NCBI GenBank assembly: GCA_964484935.1
Contig: CAZAFW010000001.1
Span: 62,001 to 126,000, forward strand
DNA length: 64,000 bases
Reading direction: 5' to 3'
DNA from: BM714 sp964484935
GTDB taxonomy: Bacteria; Bacillota; Clostridia; Peptostreptococcales; BM714
Positions 53,436 through 62,176 of the stretch are shown piece by piece. The translations under genes were made by a program, and so were the position numbers. Within the stretch, counting starts at the first letter, position 1, and each line of letters starts with the position of its first letter. The notes beneath the pieces were generated by a model. It made no database searches. It was not told the origin of the DNA and was given only the letters and a program-made list of their open reading frames with translations.

Positions 53436-54011
53436 CTATTTAGCCACTTTTACCATGCTCGGCCTGATCACTTTGTCGTTTAGGCTGTAGCCAGTCTGAA
53501 AAACCTCAATAACTGTTTCCGCTTCGAATTCATCGGATTCCTCCATCATTACAGCATGATGGTAATTTGGATCAAATGGTTTTCCTACAGCATCGATTTT
53601 TTTAATTCCATTCGAATTCAATACATCGCATAACTGCTTGTATACCATCTCAATACCTTTGAGCATTTTTTCCGAAGTCCCATTTTCCGATTCCGCCGAA
53701 AAAACGGCTCTTTCAAAATTGTCCATTACTGGGAGAAGATCACAAATCAATTTTTCATTTGCATAGCTGTAAATATCTTTCTTCTCTTTTTCTACTCTTT
53801 TCTTAAAATTCCTGAAATCCGATGAGACTCTCAAAAATCTTTCATTCATTTCATTGAATTCCTTCTCCAAAGACTCATAGGAATCCTCTTGCTCCTCTTC
53901 CGTTTCATTGTCGGCATCCTGATTTGTCTCCGACTCCTCATCTTTTAACTTTATTCCTTCATCTTCCTTTTCAAAACCTTCCAAATTTTCATTGGCTTCT
54001 TTATTTTCCAT
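53436..54011 (-). CDS. grpE: nucleotide exchange factor GrpE
   Basis: Releases ADP from DnaK. It has 191 residues: an acidic, low-complexity N-terminus (about 45 residues), a long coiled coil, and a C-terminal beta domain with VGKPFDPNYHHAVM and GYSLNDKVIRPSMVKV. The ATG at 54011 follows GAGGTGA within the hrcA end, so the genes overlap by 11 bases. Confidence 0.96.
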   Translation of the reverse strand: MENKEANENLEGFEKEDEGIKLKDEESETNQDADNETEEEQEDSYESLEKEFNEMNERFLRVSSDFRNFKKRVEKEKKDIYSYANEKLICDLLPVMDNFERAVFSAESENGTSEKMLKGIEMVYKQLCDVLNSNGIKKIDAVGKPFDPNYHHAVMMEESDEFEAETVIEVFQTGYSLNDKVIRPSMVKVAK

Positions 54012-55059
54012 CCCCATTCACCTCTTCACTCATTTGATTCTGCACTGAAAAAACATCTGTCAATGTGTCCGTCATATACTCCACGAGGGAAATTATCTTT
54101 GGATAATTTATCCGCGTAGGACCTATCACACCAATTTTTCCTATAACTCTTCCATTAAGCTTGTAAGTGGCAGTGACCAAGCTGCATTCCTTGATTTCGT
54201 CCCACTGGTTTTCCTTGCCGATACGAACCGATATGTCCTTTTCAAGGTCTTCGCGTAGAACTATCGACAATTTGTCCTTCTTGTCGAGCGCATCCAAAAT
54301 ACACTTTGCCTTTTCGACATCGCTGAATTCCGGAGTATGCAGCACATTTGATATGCCGCTCAGGTAGATTCTGCTCGCAGAACTGCTGTTCATGTGGGAC
54401 CCTATAGATTCAATAAGATGGTCCACAAAGCTCAGATGATTTTCAAAACCGCTTTCCATCGCTAGGATTTCTTCCTTATCCAACCGGTTTGCATCCTTGC
54501 CTTTCAATCGATATTTGAGCATGTTTGAAATTTTGTCCAATTCCTCCTGGCTCAAATTATTTGTTCTTATGACCAAGTCCTTCACGATTCCTGATTCCGA
54601 TACCAGTACAAGCAATGCCCTTGTTTCGCCCAACTTAATAATTTTAAGGTTTTTCAAGCGGCTTTCCTTGAAATCAGGTGTCAAAATGAAAGATGTCAAA
54701 TCAGACATCTGAGAAAGAATTTTAGAAGCCTGCCTGATTATTTCTTCCGATTCAAGCATCCTGCTTACAAGCTGGTCCCTTATGGATTTTTTTTGTATAT
54801 TGGCCATCTTGTACAATCTCATAAGATTGTCCACATATAGCCTGTACCCCTCATCCGAAGGAATCCGTCCTGACGATGTGTGAAGCTGCTCAATGAATCC
54901 CAATTCCTCCAAATCCGCCATTTCGTTGCGGATTGTGGCTGAACTCACACCTAAATTGTATTTTCTTGAAAGAGTTCTGGAGCCGACCGGCTGAGCCGTT
55001 TGAATAAAATCATCGACAATAGCCTGGAAGATTCTCAATTGCCGCTCCGTCAATAGCAT
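54001..55059 (-). CDS. hrcA: heat-inducible transcription repressor HrcA
   Basis: Repressor of the class I heat-shock operon; binds CIRCE and depends on GroE for activity. It has 352 residues with the winged HTH (YNLGVSSATIRNEMADLEELG) and the C-terminal GAF-like domain (IGPTRINYPKII). The start is taken as the ATG at 55059, after GGAGGTGG and downstream of CIRCE; the longer frame from 55125 runs through CIRCE and is rejected. Confidence 0.97.
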   Translation of the reverse strand: MLLTERQLRIFQAIVDDFIQTAQPVGSRTLSRKYNLGVSSATIRNEMADLEELGFIEQLHTSSGRIPSDEGYRLYVDNLMRLYKMANIQKKSIRDQLVSRMLESEEIIRQASKILSQMSDLTSFILTPDFKESRLKNLKIIKLGETRALLVLVSESGIVKDLVIRTNNLSQEELDKISNMLKYRLKGKDANRLDKEEILAMESGFENHLSFVDHLIESIGSHMNSSSASRIYLSGISNVLHTPEFSDVEKAKCILDALDKKDKLSIVLREDLEKDISVRIGKENQWDEIKECSLVTATYKLNGRVIGKIGVIGPTRINYPKIISLVEYMTDTLTDVFSVQNQMSEEVNGDGK

Positions 55060-55076
55060 GAGGCCACCTCCTGTTA

Positions 55077-55103
55077 TTAGCACTCTATCTCGTTGAGTGC
55101 TAA
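55077..55103 (-). promoter_or_regulatory. CIRCE operator
   Basis: Perfect 9-9-9 inverted repeat TTAGCACTC-N9-GAGTGCTAA, the HrcA binding site, 18 bases before the hrcA start codon in the leader. Confidence 0.98.
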
Positions 55104-55110
55104 CGCCATG

Positions 55111-55144
55111 ACTATAAACTAACACTTAAAAAACAATTTGTCAA
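55111..55144 (-). promoter_or_regulatory. hrcA operon promoter region
   Basis: TTGACA at 55139-55144 (overlapping the hemW stop) is a perfect -35. At 17-base spacing the -10 would be TAGTTT, a poor match; TATAGT lies at 22 bases. The exact -10 is unresolved, but the start would fall just upstream of or in CIRCE, as expected. Confidence 0.55.
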
Positions 55145-56298
55145 TAATTTTGATCTATAACATTCAAAAATTCAAGAAATACAGAATTTGAAAGATCCAT
55201 TCCTTTTCGCGTCAATAAAAGTCTCCCGTTTTCAACAACAACAAGCCCATTTTTTTTTAGAGCTGCTGTAGTTTTTTTAAATGTTCTTTCAAAATCAATC
55301 CCAATCCTTTTACCTGCAGGCTCCATATCAATTCCAGAGGTCATTCTAAGCCCAAGAAAAATTTCTTCAAAGATTTCATCCCTTTGCGTCAAAATTTCGC
55401 TTTCAACAATACGGGTTTTGCCTTCTTGGGCCCTTTTCACGTAATCCTCGAAACTGCTTGTGTTTTGACAACGTTCTTTTCCTATGAATGAATGTGCTGC
55501 AACGCCCAGCCCAAGGTAGTTTCCGCGCTCCCAATAGTTTTTATTGTGAAGAGACTCCCGGCCCTCTTTTGCGTAATTTGAGACCTCATATTGACAATAT
55601 CCTCTTGAAGCAAGAAAATCCGTGCAGAAATGGTGCATCTCCCTATCCTCTTTCTCTTCGGGAAAAATTCCGGGACTATTGTTCAGTAATTTCATAATTG
55701 GCGTATTTTCGTTGACAATAAGGCTGTATGATGATATGTGCTCCGGCGACAATTCATCAGCGGCTATCCCAAGGTCTTTCTTCCATCTGTCCATCGTCTG
55801 CCCCGGCAAGCCATACATCAGATCTATGCTTATGTTTTCGAAGCCGCCTTTTCTTGCATGTTCGAATGCAAGTAGGCTTTGCCTGCTGTCGTGCACCCTT
55901 CCTATTTGCTTTAGAATACAATCGTCAAAACTCTGAATTCCAATGCTTAAACGGTTGTAGCCCGCAAGCAGCAATCTCTTTGAATCTCTTTCAAGAATAG
56001 AATCCGGATTTGCTTCCATTGTAATTTCAGCATTCTTTTCAATATGTGCCTTTGAGGCGATTGCAGAAATAAGTTCTTCATGAAAATCTTCCGGCATCAG
56101 GCTCGGGGTCCCTCCCCCAATAAAAATGCTTTTTATTTCAAAATCAGACAATAACTCCGAATAACTTTCGATTTCACTTAATAGAGCCTTCCTGTAAGCT
56201 TTTACAGCCTCAGGTTCATATTTGAAAGAAATAAAATCACAATATGCGCACTTTCTGACGCAAAACGGTATGTGTACATACACTGACAATTTTTTCAT
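55141..56298 (-). CDS. hemW: HemW-type radical SAM protein (heme chaperone-like)
   Basis: Member of the HemW family, formerly called coproporphyrinogen III oxidase HemN-like; HemW binds heme and has the radical SAM cluster. It has 385 residues with CVRKCAYCDF (CxxxCxxC), GGGTPSLM and a C-terminal HemN domain. The start at 56298 follows GGGAGGAG; an upstream ATG at 56340 precedes the ribosome site. Preceded by an unassigned structured RNA. Confidence 0.93.
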   Translation of the reverse strand: MKKLSVYVHIPFCVRKCAYCDFISFKYEPEAVKAYRKALLSEIESYSELLSDFEIKSIFIGGGTPSLMPEDFHEELISAIASKAHIEKNAEITMEANPDSILERDSKRLLLAGYNRLSIGIQSFDDCILKQIGRVHDSRQSLLAFEHARKGGFENISIDLMYGLPGQTMDRWKKDLGIAADELSPEHISSYSLIVNENTPIMKLLNNSPGIFPEEKEDREMHHFCTDFLASRGYCQYEVSNYAKEGRESLHNKNYWERGNYLGLGVAAHSFIGKERCQNTSSFEDYVKRAQEGKTRIVESEILTQRDEIFEEIFLGLRMTSGIDMEPAGKRIGIDFERTFKKTTAALKKNGLVVVENGRLLLTRKGMDLSNSVFLEFLNVIDQNY

Positions 56299-56343
56299 TG
56301 AAAACTCCTCCCTTCCGGCAAGCAAAATACTTTTTTGCACTTA

Positions 56344-56454
56344 AACAAAAAACTGATGCAGACAATGTTTCAGCAATGCCCTTGAAAGCTGTCCGGGGCG
56401 GATAACCACCTCATGTCCTTCTTAAGCGTATGGAAACAGGATATCTGCATCAGT
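56344..56454 (-). ncRNA. unassigned structured RNA or leader element between lepA and hemW
   Basis: An 11-bp perfect stem joins ACTGATGCAGA (56444-56454) and TCTGCATCAGT (56352-56362) on the transcribed (minus) strand. A second helix pairs TGTTTC (56433-56438) with GAAACA (56366-56371). Inside are two small hairpins: GGTGG-TTAT-CCGCC (56397-56410) and GCTT-TCAA-GGGC (56378-56389). TTTTTTG follows the 3' arm directly, as in a terminator. The whole thus looks like a compact multibranch RNA ending in a terminator, starting a few bases after the lepA stop. I do not recognise it as a known riboswitch, SRP RNA or 6S RNA. It could be a leader of hemW, a 3' UTR element of lepA, or a small RNA. Confidence 0.6.
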
Positions 56455-56461
56455 CTCGATT

Positions 56462-58276
56462 TTATTTCTTTTCATCCAATCTTAAAACGGCCAGAAAAGC
56501 GTCCTGTGGAACTTCCACATTTCCAAGCATCCTCATTTTTTTCTTGCCTTCCTTTTGTTTCTCAAGCAATTTTCTCTTTCTAGATATGTCTCCGCCATAG
56601 CATTTTGCCAATACATCTTTCCTCATCGCCTTAATGTTTTCACGTGCAACCACCTTGTTTCCTATTGCCGCCTGAATCGGTATGACAAACATGTGCCTTG
56701 GAATTACGTCCTTGAGCTTTTCGCATATTGACCTTCCTCTTTGCACAGCCTTGCTTTCATGGGCAATCATAGAAAAAGCATCAACAACTTCCCTGTTTAT
56801 AAGGATGTCAAGCCTTACAAGCTTGGATTTTCTATACTCTTTTATGCTGTAGTCCAAAGAGCCGTATCCTCTTGTTTTCGACTTGAGCACATCAAAGAAA
56901 TCGTATATGACTTCATTTAGTGGAAGTTCATAGTGAAGTATAACCCTGTTTTCGTCGATATACTCCATGTTCAGCAAAGTGCCTCTGCGGTCCTGGCACA
57001 GCTCCATAATATTCCCTACATATTGATTGGGAAGCATTATGCTTGCATCTACAATCGGTTCCTCCATATAATCGATTTCACTTTCCTTTGGCATGTCTGT
57101 CGGGTTTTGGATTTCCTTGACGCTTCCATCCGTTTTCTTTATCTTATAGATTACACTTGGGAGCGTTGCAATCATGTTGAGTCCAAATTCACGTTCAAGC
57201 CTCTGTTGAATTATTTCCAAGTGGAGCAATCCGAGAAATCCGCATCTGTATCCAAAGCCCAAAGCGACAGACACTTCCGGTTCGTAAACAAGGGAAGCAT
57301 CGTTTAGCTGCAGCTTCTCAAGCGCATCTCCTATGTTCTCGTACTTTTCACCCTCTGCCGGATAAATACCGCAATAGACCATGGGTGTGACTTGCTTGTA
57401 GCCCGGCAAAGCAGATTCGCAAGGGTTTTTATCCAACGTTATTGTGTCGCCCACCCGGCAGTTTTCAACATCTTTTATGCTTGCCGTAAGGAATCCCACG
57501 TCTCCAGCTCCAAGCATCTTTTTGGAGATCATGTTTGGAGAAAAAACCCCCACATCTGCAACTTCGAACGTTTCACCCGTTGAAACCATCCTTATGATGT
57601 CCTTGGGAGAAACCTTTCCCTCAACCACCCTTATGTTGGCTACGGCTCCTTTGTAGCTGTCGTAATAAGAGTCGAAAATCAATGCCTTAAGCGGTTTCTC
57701 GTCTTTTCCCCCAGGCGGAGGAATCATCTCCACAATAGCCTCGAGAACCTCTTCAATATTTACCCCGTTTTTTGCTGAGATGAGGGGCGCATTTGATGCA
57801 TCGATTCCTATTATCTCTTCGATTTCCTCTTTAACCTCTTTAACTCTGGCACTGGGCAGATCTATCTTGTTTATTACGGGCAAGATTTCCAAATCCTGGT
57901 CTATGGCCAAATAAACATTTGCCAAGGTCTGGGCCTCTACCCCCTGGCTTGCGTCAACAACCAGGATTGCTCCCTCGCATGCTGCTAGGCTTCTTGAAAC
58001 CTCGTAATTGAAGTCTACATGTCCGGGTGTGTCTATCAGATTCAAATAATACTCTTCCCCGTCCGAATGCTTATAAACCAATTGTATGCTCTGCAGCTTT
58101 ATTGTAATTCCCCGTTCTCTTTCGAGTTCCATATTGTCAAGCACCTGATTCTTCATTTCCCTTTGTGAAATGAGGCCGGTCTTTTCAATCAACCTGTCAG
58201 CCAAAGTGGATTTACCGTGGTCTATATGCGCTATTATGGAAAAATTCCTTGTCCTCTCTTTATGTCCTTCTGTCAT
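56462..58276 (-). CDS. lepA: elongation factor 4 (LepA)
   Basis: Ribosome-associated translational GTPase implicated in back-translocation and 30S biogenesis. It has 604 residues with G1 AHIDHGKST at residues 16-24, DTPGHVDF, NKID, and the family-specific C-terminal domain ending near NVEVPQDAFLAVL. The ATG follows GAGGAGGATCAGGC. In spore formers gpr and spoIIP usually lie between rpsT and lepA; here rpsT and lepA are directly divergent. Confidence 0.99.
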   Translation of the reverse strand: MTEGHKERTRNFSIIAHIDHGKSTLADRLIEKTGLISQREMKNQVLDNMELERERGITIKLQSIQLVYKHSDGEEYYLNLIDTPGHVDFNYEVSRSLAACEGAILVVDASQGVEAQTLANVYLAIDQDLEILPVINKIDLPSARVKEVKEEIEEIIGIDASNAPLISAKNGVNIEEVLEAIVEMIPPPGGKDEKPLKALIFDSYYDSYKGAVANIRVVEGKVSPKDIIRMVSTGETFEVADVGVFSPNMISKKMLGAGDVGFLTASIKDVENCRVGDTITLDKNPCESALPGYKQVTPMVYCGIYPAEGEKYENIGDALEKLQLNDASLVYEPEVSVALGFGYRCGFLGLLHLEIIQQRLEREFGLNMIATLPSVIYKIKKTDGSVKEIQNPTDMPKESEIDYMEEPIVDASIMLPNQYVGNIMELCQDRRGTLLNMEYIDENRVILHYELPLNEVIYDFFDVLKSKTRGYGSLDYSIKEYRKSKLVRLDILINREVVDAFSMIAHESKAVQRGRSICEKLKDVIPRHMFVIPIQAAIGNKVVARENIKAMRKDVLAKCYGGDISRKRKLLEKQKEGKKKMRMLGNVEVPQDAFLAVLRLDEKK

Positions 58277-58315
58277 GCCTGATCCTCCTCAAATACTCTT
58301 GAAATTGCTCAATCC

Positions 58316-58324
58316 ATTATAACA
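58316..58324 (-). promoter_or_regulatory. lepA promoter, extended -10
   Basis: TGTTATAAT on the minus strand, a perfect TGn-TATAAT, 39 bases before the lepA start; -35 weak. Confidence 0.65.
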
Positions 58325-58368
58325 CAGGTCAACATAAGCGTATAGTTTTAGAATTGCCAAAGTCTTAC

Positions 58369-58397
58369 TTGCATTATGCATTTTATCATGGTAAAAT
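58369..58397 (+). promoter_or_regulatory. rpsT promoter
   Basis: TTGCAT, 17 bases, TAAAAT, ending 37 bases before the rpsT ATG on plus. Back to back with the lepA promoter. Confidence 0.8.
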
Positions 58398-58434
58398 ATC
58401 CTTTGTCAGTTAGATTACAAGGGGGTGAACGAAA

Positions 58435-58707
58435 ATGGCAAATATTAAATCAGCAAAGAAACGCATTACTGTCATTAAACGAAAATCTGTGGAAAACAAA
58501 AGCATCAGATCAAGCGTTAAAACAGCAATCAGAAGATTCAATGAGGCTGTTGAATCAGGTGATGCAACTTTGGCGTCCGAGAAATTCATTTCTGCCGAGA
58601 AAACTATTTATCAAGCGGCGAGCAAGAATGTTTTTCATAAAAACAACGCTTCGAGAAAAGTTTCAAATCTCGAAAGAAAACTCAACAATCTTAAAAACGT
58701 TCAATAA
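58435..58707 (+). CDS. rpsT: 30S ribosomal protein S20
   Basis: Early-binding small-subunit protein, 90 residues, beginning MANIKSAKKRITVIKRKS and strongly basic, of typical length. AAGGGGGTGA precedes the ATG. Monocistronic on plus, flanked by its own promoter and terminator. Confidence 0.98.
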   Translation: MANIKSAKKRITVIKRKSVENKSIRSSVKTAIRRFNEAVESGDATLASEKFISAEKTIYQAASKNVFHKNNASRKVSNLERKLNNLKNVQ

Positions 58708-58750
58708 TACGTGAAGAACAATTTTCCCCATTGTAATTCGCTAAGCAAAT

Positions 58751-58784
58751 AAAAAGCCTCTTCCATCATACGGAAGAGGCTTTT
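58751..58784. terminator. terminator between convergent rpsT and holA
   Basis: AAAAGCCTCTTCC, seven-base loop, GGAAGAGGCTTTT: a 13-bp stem with A/T ends, able to work for both rpsT (plus) and holA (minus). Confidence 0.93.
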
Positions 58785-58794
58785 CTGACGTTTT

Positions 58795-59835
58795 CTATCC
58801 TTTATTCCGTTCATATATCGAATTCCCAATTTCACAAATCAAAACTTCAAGGGCCATTTGCTTTTGGCTTGAAAGGGATTTGCATTTCAATTCGGTCCTC
58901 ATACACAAATCCATTATTGTTTCTATGGTTCCCATATCAAATTTTTCCCCTTGCCTTGACGTTTTTTTATAAACAAAATCGCTCCTTATCCCCAACGTCT
59001 CCATAGTCTCATCTTTTGAAAAACCGTTCATTGTCATACTCTTGACCTTCATTATCTGCCTGAAATGCCGGCTTATCATAAACAGTATTTTTATTTCCGG
59101 TTCACCCATTTCACACAATATTTCCAGGCTTTCCAGAGCAAATGCCGTTTTACCTTCGGAAAGGCTGTCGGTAAGCTTGAATATGTTTGTTTCCCCTCTT
59201 GTATTGAGAAATCCATCGAAATCATTCTTTTCTATGGCTGTCCTTCCCTTGATGCTCCCTACTAATTTCTTGAGCTCGCTTTCTGAATCATATAGGCTTC
59301 TTGGTCTTTCCTTGCTGAAATATCCCAATTGCGAAATCAAACGCCTCTTGTCAACTTTTGAAATGGAAATCCGGTTTTTCTCAAAATAATCCTCAATCCA
59401 TGCGTCATATGTTTGTGGCGACAACCTCTTAGCTTCTACTAAAAGTTTCTTTTTTTTAAAATATTTATAGACAAAGCTTCGTTTGTCAACGCGTTCGTTA
59501 AGCAAAATCAGCATTGTCGATTCGGGCACTTTTTCAACAAAATCGTCCATGTCTTCTTTACATTTGAAACTGTCCGCGGCGATTTTGATAAAATCTTCAA
59601 CCACTACAATCCTGATTCCGCACATGAAGGGAAGCGTGGCTGCCTTTTCCTCGATTTCCATTATATTCGATGCCTGTTCAAGCTTATGGAAATTCAGTTC
59701 CGCCATGCATCCATTCAAATACTTTTTTGACATGTGCTCAATGAATTTGTCAGCAATGTATCTTTCCTCTCCTTCTATGAAAAAAACCCTCTGCATGGAA
59801 ACATCCGGCAACACTATTAATTTATTCAAGTCCAT
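58795..59835 (-). CDS. holA: DNA polymerase III delta subunit
   Basis: Clamp-loader subunit that opens the sliding clamp. It has 346 residues with the family N-terminus (VFFIEGEERYIADKFIEHM) and C-terminal helical domain. The start at 59835 follows CAGGAGTG and overlaps the comEC end by 14 bases; the frame from 59898 is rejected for lack of a ribosome site. The comEC-holA-rpsT order is conserved in Firmicutes, though rpsT is inverted here. Confidence 0.93.
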   Translation of the reverse strand: MDLNKLIVLPDVSMQRVFFIEGEERYIADKFIEHMSKKYLNGCMAELNFHKLEQASNIMEIEEKAATLPFMCGIRIVVVEDFIKIAADSFKCKEDMDDFVEKVPESTMLILLNERVDKRSFVYKYFKKKKLLVEAKRLSPQTYDAWIEDYFEKNRISISKVDKRRLISQLGYFSKERPRSLYDSESELKKLVGSIKGRTAIEKNDFDGFLNTRGETNIFKLTDSLSEGKTAFALESLEILCEMGEPEIKILFMISRHFRQIMKVKSMTMNGFSKDETMETLGIRSDFVYKKTSRQGEKFDMGTIETIMDLCMRTELKCKSLSSQKQMALEVLICEIGNSIYERNKG

Positions 59836-62149
59836 ATTCTTCACTCCTGTTTGAAAAATAACTTTTGATGAAATATTTCTCCAAGCCGTCCGTTTCAATT
59901 AAAATGGCACCGTCTTTGTCTGTTCTATATATGTCGACTCCTATATTTTCATATCTATTTAGAACGCTGGGTGCCGGATGACCGAAAAAATTCTTCCCAA
60001 CCTGAATGACTGCCGTTTCCGGCTTGAACGATTCCAGCAAAACTTGAGTGTTTGAGGTTTTGCTTCCATGATGGCTTGCCTTTATCAAATCGATATCTTC
60101 TTTGTTTTCCGAAGCCAAGCGTTTTTCGGTTTCACTTTCTATGTCCCCTGTCAGCAGAAGCTCAAAATCTCTATAATCCAACAAAAGTACTATTGAATCG
60201 TCATTTTCTGCAACGTTAAAATCCGATTCTTCATGTGCTGTGCTTACATTTAGAACTTTTATTTTTAAACCGTCCATTTCAATGCACTGCCCTGCTTTTG
60301 CGCAAACGACAGAATTTCCGTTCTCTCTCATTTTTGCTTCCAGATCATTCTTTATCTCTTCATTTTCCCATGCTCTTTTTTTCAGTAGAATGGTATCAAT
60401 CCGGCCCTTTTCCACAAGTTCGATAAAACCTCCGTAATGGTCTTCATGAAAATGAGTCAACACGGCAAGGTCTATGCTCCCTATGCCATTTTTGAGCAGA
60501 ATATCATCTATGTTTTTATCTCCGCTTCCGCTGTCTACCAGAATTTTTCTGTCGTTTTTTGTTTTTATCAGTATGCAGTCTCCCTGACCCACATCAAAAA
60601 ATATTACTTCAATCCGTTCTTTCCCAATGGCAATCGAAGGAACCGCGGCTATCACAAGAACTGCCATGATGACAGCCGCAGCCCTTTTCATCCTGTCCAC
60701 ACCAATAAGAACATCTTTTCTCGATTGTAACACAAACAAAATGCATGTGCAGTAGTAGATGCCCATTGCCTTTATTCCCATAGACGGCAATTCAATATAC
60801 GCCCATGAAAGTCCGGCCGCTTCTCCCGAAAACCAGTTAAGGGACGCCATTGCCAAGTCGATCGGCAACGCCAGTGCACCCGGCACAAAAGGAATGGAAA
60901 AATAAACGGCAATAGCGAAAATATACATGACCGGTTGCCAAATTCCCATCAATATTATTGCCGGAACATTTGCAATAATCGAAACAATTGATATGTAATT
61001 GAAATGCCATATTATGATTGGCGCAATGCCTATTTGCACTGCAGCTGACATCATTAGGGCTTTGACAGCCATGTTTTGCGAATCGTTTAATTTTCTGATT
61101 GCCGGATATATGAAATGAATCGACGCCACGGCTCCGAATGACAATTGAAACCCCGGCGAATAAATCTGATAAGGATTAAATGTCAATACAATCAAAGCAG
61201 CCATAAGCAAAGAATTAAGCAAATCATATTTTCGTTTTGCAATCTTTGAAAGCGCCAGTAGGGAAATAAAAAGAAAAGCCCTTACAGCGGAAACCGGGAA
61301 ACCGGTTATGGAAATAAATCCTGCCACAACCGAAAGAACCAAAACGTATTTAACCCAGCGGTTTTTCATATGGAAAAAATCCAACAGCTTGAGCAAGAAT
61401 CCATACAATATAGCTATGTGGAGGCCCGAAACCGCAAAAAGGTGGGAAAGCCCCGACATTCCGATATTTTGTTCCTGTTCTTCACTTAAAAGGCTAGTGT
61501 CGCCGAAAACCAGCGATGCAAAATACGCCTGGCTTTTATCATTAATGTATTTTTCTGACCTGGTCAGTATTTCGTCTTTGATCACAAGAGGGTCGAAACT
61601 CCCCCCTGCCGGAACCACTTCAATGACGCTTGATTCATTAAAAAAGCTCACTTTGTCGTAGCCCTTGTACATTCCATACATTCTATAATCGAATTCATTC
61701 GGATTTTTGGGATTGCTTTCATCGTCCAGACTGCCTTTGTATTTAACATATCCATGCCTGTATTCCGAAAGGTCAGCATCTGATAAAATCAAAATTGAAG
61801 CGTTTGCATCACGATATCCGTCCTCGCCATTTTGGCCTTCAACTTTTATAACCAATTTCCCCGTATTACCGAATTCAGGTCCATAGGCGTATCCGTATAT
61901 CTCTAATTCTCCATTTCCTAAAACATCTTCATTCATTTCTGCCGATGCATAAAAAGACAATACCATTCCAAGAACAACTCCGAAAAGGGCTATTGAAAAA
62001 CGTTTGAGTGTTTCTTTCGACCGTCCGAATACATACGAAAGACATAGAATAAGCAAAGAAAAACCCATGATGAACATTATGGGACTTTCAAGCAGAACCA
62101 AAATTCCGATTAAATAAGAAAACATGAACAAAGCCAATGGTCTTCTCAA
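59822..62149 (-). CDS. comEC: competence protein ComEC (DNA uptake channel, ComEC/Rec2)
   Basis: Inner-membrane channel for single-stranded DNA uptake. It has 775 residues with membrane segments from residue 5 on, an OB-like DUF4131 domain, the central competence domain with many membrane helices (GLSHLFAVSGLHIAI), and a C-terminal metallo-beta-lactamase domain with HFHEDHYGG and KASHHGSKTSN. All parts look intact and the length is normal, so the lineage may retain transformation. Confidence 0.97.
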   Translation of the reverse strand: MRRPLALFMFSYLIGILVLLESPIMFIMGFSLLILCLSYVFGRSKETLKRFSIALFGVVLGMVLSFYASAEMNEDVLGNGELEIYGYAYGPEFGNTGKLVIKVEGQNGEDGYRDANASILILSDADLSEYRHGYVKYKGSLDDESNPKNPNEFDYRMYGMYKGYDKVSFFNESSVIEVVPAGGSFDPLVIKDEILTRSEKYINDKSQAYFASLVFGDTSLLSEEQEQNIGMSGLSHLFAVSGLHIAILYGFLLKLLDFFHMKNRWVKYVLVLSVVAGFISITGFPVSAVRAFLFISLLALSKIAKRKYDLLNSLLMAALIVLTFNPYQIYSPGFQLSFGAVASIHFIYPAIRKLNDSQNMAVKALMMSAAVQIGIAPIIIWHFNYISIVSIIANVPAIILMGIWQPVMYIFAIAVYFSIPFVPGALALPIDLAMASLNWFSGEAAGLSWAYIELPSMGIKAMGIYYCTCILFVLQSRKDVLIGVDRMKRAAAVIMAVLVIAAVPSIAIGKERIEVIFFDVGQGDCILIKTKNDRKILVDSGSGDKNIDDILLKNGIGSIDLAVLTHFHEDHYGGFIELVEKGRIDTILLKKRAWENEEIKNDLEAKMRENGNSVVCAKAGQCIEMDGLKIKVLNVSTAHEESDFNVAENDDSIVLLLDYRDFELLLTGDIESETEKRLASENKEDIDLIKASHHGSKTSNTQVLLESFKPETAVIQVGKNFFGHPAPSVLNRYENIGVDIYRTDKDGAILIETDGLEKYFIKSYFSNRSEEYGLE

Positions 62150-62176
62150 AACGCCACCTCTAATCCAAGCATTGCT

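Noticed and set aside
56344..56454. Hammerhead ribozyme suggested by CTGATG and GAAAC in the lepA-hemW element
   Set aside because: The CTGATG is fully paired in the closing stem and lacks the following GA; no cleavage-site geometry can be drawn.
56344..56454. Small SRP RNA or 6S RNA in the lepA-hemW gap
   Set aside because: The SRP domain IV motif with GGAAG is absent, and the length and layout do not match the long bubble hairpin of 6S RNA.
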